A DNA stretch of 64,000 nt, from assembly GCA_937951615.1 (NCBI GenBank), contig CALFBH010000055.1:37363-101362 (forward strand), read 5' to 3'. The translations under genes and the position numbers were made by a program. Under the pieces are notes generated by a model. The model saw nothing but the letters and a program-made list of their open reading frames with translations, searched no databases and had not been told where the DNA came from. The stretch is from an uncultured Saprospiraceae bacterium (GTDB lineage Bacteria; Bacteroidota; Bacteroidia; Chitinophagales; Saprospiraceae). This document shows positions 61,893 through 64,000 of this stretch, piece after piece. The stretch's first letter is position 1. Each line of letters starts with the position of its first letter.

Positions 61893-62034
61893 GGTATTTC
61901 GTTTTGCGAAATACATCCCCTCTTGAGAGGGGAATATAGGGGTGTGTCAAAGCCCAGAAAGCCACTTGGAGGTGTATTATTTGTCAGTGTTTCAGCCAAC
62001 ACACCCCTCCGTTCCCCTCTCAAGAGGGGATGTA
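61893..62034. repeat. CCCCTCTTGAGAGGGG inverted repeat
   Basis: An outer palindrome GTATTTCG-TTTTG-CGAAATAC (61893-61913) is followed by CATCCCCTCTTGAGAGGGG plus AATATAGGGGTGTGT (61914-61947), whose reverse complement recurs as ACACACCCCTCCGTTCCCC plus TCTCAAGAGGGGATG (61999-62032). It resembles the G+C-rich inverted repeat at 48846 in design. Confidence 0.85.
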
Positions 62035-62083
62035 ATCTCTTACGAGATAACCCTGTGAAATCATGAGGTAACAAAACAAAAAA

Positions 62084-62752
62084 ATGAAACCACCCACCCT
62101 ACAATTCAACAAGACCCAATGGACAACCGCCCTACTCGGCGAAAACGCCCTCCTGCTCAACATCCCACCTGACACAACAAATACACTGCCTATCATCCAC
62201 AAAACAACCGCTCTACTAGAAGCCGCTACACTGCCACATGTCACCGATATTGTCCCAGCTTATACCTCCATTGCCATCATATTTGATGTTTTAAAAATGG
62301 ACATTCATCAATTGATAGAACAAATCAAAACCATCAAAATAACAGAGATTCAACTGGACAATTCCAAGCCCACAATACACCACATTCCAGTAGATTATAA
62401 TCAAGGACTCGACTGGCACATCCTAGAACAACACACCAAACTACCCAAAGCCGAAATCATCAAAAGACACAGCGCAGTAGAATACCAGGTCGCCATGATG
62501 GGCTTCCTCCCTGGCTTTGTGTATTTGTCGGGCATGGACACCGGCATTGCCTGTCCGCGCAAAGCCAACCCACGCACCCGTGTCCCCGCAGGCGCAGTCG
62601 GCATAGGCGGGACACAGACGGGCATGTACGCCTTCCCCTGCCCAGGCGGCTGGCAGATCATCGGACAAACAAATGTCCAGCTTTTTGATGCTGCTGGCTT
62701 ATCGCCAAATGTATTAAAAGTGGGAGATCGGGTTTGGTTTGTGGAGGAGTGA
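62084..62752 (+). CDS. pxpB: 5-oxoprolinase subunit B (KipI/PxpB family)
   Basis: A 222-residue PxpB/KipI-type protein. The conserved core is MMGFLPGFVYLSGMD, PRKANPRTRVPAGAVGIGG and GMYAFPCPGGWQIIGQT. With PxpA and PxpC it forms an ATP-dependent 5-oxoprolinase that opens pyroglutamate. The partners pxpA and pxpC are not next to it here: the frame after it is a short remnant and then a convergent dioxygenase. In Bacillus, KipI also inhibits the sporulation kinase KinA. Assignment as the oxoprolinase subunit is by family. Confidence 0.88.
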   Translation: MKPPTLQFNKTQWTTALLGENALLLNIPPDTTNTLPIIHKTTALLEAATLPHVTDIVPAYTSIAIIFDVLKMDIHQLIEQIKTIKITEIQLDNSKPTIHHIPVDYNQGLDWHILEQHTKLPKAEIIKRHSAVEYQVAMMGFLPGFVYLSGMDTGIACPRKANPRTRVPAGAVGIGGTQTGMYAFPCPGGWQIIGQTNVQLFDAAGLSPNVLKVGDRVWFVEE

Positions 62753-62908
62753 GGCTAAGAAGACTAGAAACACATTTAAAGATGTAAGAGACGATGCAGT
62801 CCGGACAGTGGTGCGGGATCTGGAAAAGAGGATTCAGCAGGTGAAGGAGATTTAGCTTGTGTTGAAGTGAATCACACAAGAACTTAATCAACAAAAGCAC
62901 TCAAGCAT

Positions 62909-62974
62909 TTTTGAATTTGAGTTTAGATTTGAGTTTGAGTTTGACGTTTGGATTTGACGTTTGAATTTGAATTT
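62909..62974. repeat. TTTGAGTTTGACGTTTGG word repeat
   Basis: TTTGAATTTGAGTTTAGATT followed by GAGTTTGAGTTTGACGTTTG, GATTTGACGTTTGAATTTG; shares TTTGACGTTTGGATTTG with 30879-30918. It lies between convergent genes and ends at the dioxygenase stop codon. Confidence 0.75.
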
Positions 62975-63580
62975 CTAAGCCTTCCCCCGAAGCACAATAT
63001 CAAAATTCACCGCCAGCCCCCCCTTGATATCTTCCAGTACAATCGGTAATATTCTAAGTGCGGCTTTCTCCTTAGAAGCCCAAGGATCTTCAATGATATG
63101 TGGATCGCCGTGGAAATAAATTTGGGAAACCAATTCTTGGCTATTTTGTGCGGTCACTCGGAAGTGGATGTGTGCGGGACGGTATAATCGACCATTCAGA
63201 TATTTGCCGGGTAGAATGGTTTTAAAGGCATACTCGCCCTGTTCATTGGTCAGCCATTTTGCTCTTTGGTTGAAGGCAGAAGAGGTATTATCATATACGC
63301 CTTCTGTGTCGCAATGCCAGATTTCCACCAGAGCATTTTTGAGTGGCGTTACACAATCTTCACCATAGACTTTGCCTTTCAATTCTATTCTTGTTCCTGG
63401 CAAGTCTTTATGAGTCAGGTCATAGCGCGTCGGTGCCTCGGCTCTATAAAAAGGACCGAGGATATCATTGGTTGTTTCGCAATCTCCGATAAACTGCTCT
63501 TGCTGCTTTTTGACCTGCCCAAACGTAGATACCGAAAAAGCGGATAAAGCTGCTGTAATCAAAAAATCTTTCCTGTCCAT
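62975..63580 (-). CDS. secreted intradiol ring-cleavage dioxygenase
   Basis: A 201-residue protein with a short signal-like N-terminus (MDRKDFLITAALSAFSVS, ending near FGQ). The protocatechuate/catechol dioxygenase core has the Fe(III) ligands Tyr (EGVYDNTS), Tyr and two His (GRLYRPAHIHFRV), and the family start NDILGPFYRAEAP. Intradiol enzymes cleave catechols between the two hydroxyls; exported single-domain forms in Bacteroidota are of unclear substrate. The MDRKDFL start resembles a partial Tat-type or lipoprotein-free signal; export mode is uncertain. Confidence 0.87.
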   Translation of the reverse strand: MDRKDFLITAALSAFSVSTFGQVKKQQEQFIGDCETTNDILGPFYRAEAPTRYDLTHKDLPGTRIELKGKVYGEDCVTPLKNALVEIWHCDTEGVYDNTSSAFNQRAKWLTNEQGEYAFKTILPGKYLNGRLYRPAHIHFRVTAQNSQELVSQIYFHGDPHIIEDPWASKEKAALRILPIVLEDIKGGLAVNFDIVLRGKA

Positions 63581-64000
63581 AATTTTTAATTTGCGTTTCT
63601 ATGAAACGATTTAGCATGACTAAAAGCGTATTGAACATGCCCTATTTAGTGTCTCTCTTCCCTCTTCTCGCCGCTCTCTTCTGTTATACAATACCATAAA
63701 TCACTCCAAAAAATAATCGAATAATGAAATGGAGGCAGAATAATTTTGTAAATCGGCTATTTTCTCGCAAAGACGCTAAGACGCAAAGTTTGTTTTCTCA
63801 AATTGATATCCTGTGTAAAATTTGTATTGCAGTCAATGAAACAATACAGCAACAGGGCAAACGCATCAAAATTTTAGTCGTGTTCTATCAAAGCATCGTT
63901 GAGCAAATTCCGTTGTCGTCAGACGAATTCAGTTGAAAATACAGCATATTTCCAGGGACAAACCACTAATTTTAATCAAATCCTTCGTCTGCCGACTATT
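63581..64000. other. non-coding gap with CTCGCAAAGACGC repeat copy 2
   Basis: No gene is supported up to the window edge. 63739-63799 is the second copy of the 55382-55440 repeat (ATTTTCTCGCAAAGACGCTA, AGACGCAAAGTTTGTTTTC). A 70-codon open frame over it (63724-63936) is probably chance. A 31-residue hydrophobic frame at 63601 is not convincing. Confidence 0.6.

Noticed and set aside
62739..62855. 38-codon frame after pxpB with a helical, charged C-terminus
   Set aside because: It overlaps pxpB, has only a TTG start and no recognised family; it may be a remnant but cannot be supported as a gene.
63724..63936. 70-codon frame at the right edge
   Set aside because: It runs through a repeat that also occurs at 55382-55440, and the translated repeat shows no protein family.

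Overview
The window is a 64 kb stretch (roughly 40% G+C by eye) of a Bacteroidota chromosome, probably from the Saprospiria/Chitinophagia side of the phylum; genus and species cannot be fixed from the sequence alone. The signs are a SusC/SusD pair, a type IX secretion (T9SS) C-terminal sorting domain, a PagL-like outer membrane protein, alpha2-type glycyl-tRNA synthetase, kynureninase, Bacteroidota-style promoters (-7 box TAnnTTTG, sometimes with an upstream TTG/TTTG), weak Shine-Dalgarno sequences and several apparent TTG starts.

Layout. 0-9.4 kb: a truncated SurA/PpiD-like foldase, a cytosolic protein next to a trypsin-like protease, a Fic/Doc toxin-antitoxin pair, an ankyrin protein, initiator tRNA-fMet and an SH3 lipoprotein. 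9.5-11.1 kb: an intact IS4-family element. 11.4-18.2 kb: glyS, a GT39-type membrane glycosyltransferase, a PAS histidine kinase, a frameshifted SUKH-like gene, a degenerate methylglyoxal-synthase-like protein and upp. 18.4-24.9 kb: a defence-rich segment with an antitoxin followed by a decapitated PIN toxin, an AAA ATPase + DUF4276/Toprim-like pair, an NCS1 permease, a complete EcoRV-like restriction-modification system and a gene broken by an in-frame stop. 25-32 kb: a secreted TSP3 protein, class III aminotransferase and methylmalonate-semialdehyde dehydrogenase, an Rpn-like plus Uma2 nuclease pair, and kynureninase. 32.5-42.8 kb: a small Cys-Cys repeat secreted protein, an Nfu Fe-S scaffold, an orphan T9SS sorting domain, a 1393-residue metalloprotease with a cytochrome c motif, a PagL-like protein, a Septu-like ATPase + HNH pair and a DUF3137 protein. 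43-48.6 kb: a susC-susD-lipoprotein operon. 49-64 kb: lpdA, a methyltransferase/ALKBH8-like AlkB pair, a VWA membrane protein, a sulfotransferase, a small lipoprotein, purH, a TPR histidine kinase, an amidohydrolase, orphan pxpB and an intradiol dioxygenase.

The least explained signal lies between genes. Many gaps carry degenerate tandem runs of short words that reappear in reverse complement on the other side of a small centre. At five sites that centre is the palindrome TTTTGC-N3-GCAAAA. More conventional repeats (REP/BIME-like pairs, MITE-like hairpins, CCCCTC-type inverted repeats) are interspersed. The defence loci (Fic/Doc, AAA+DUF4276, EcoRV-like, Rpn/Uma2, Septu-like) are scattered among housekeeping genes rather than gathered in one island.
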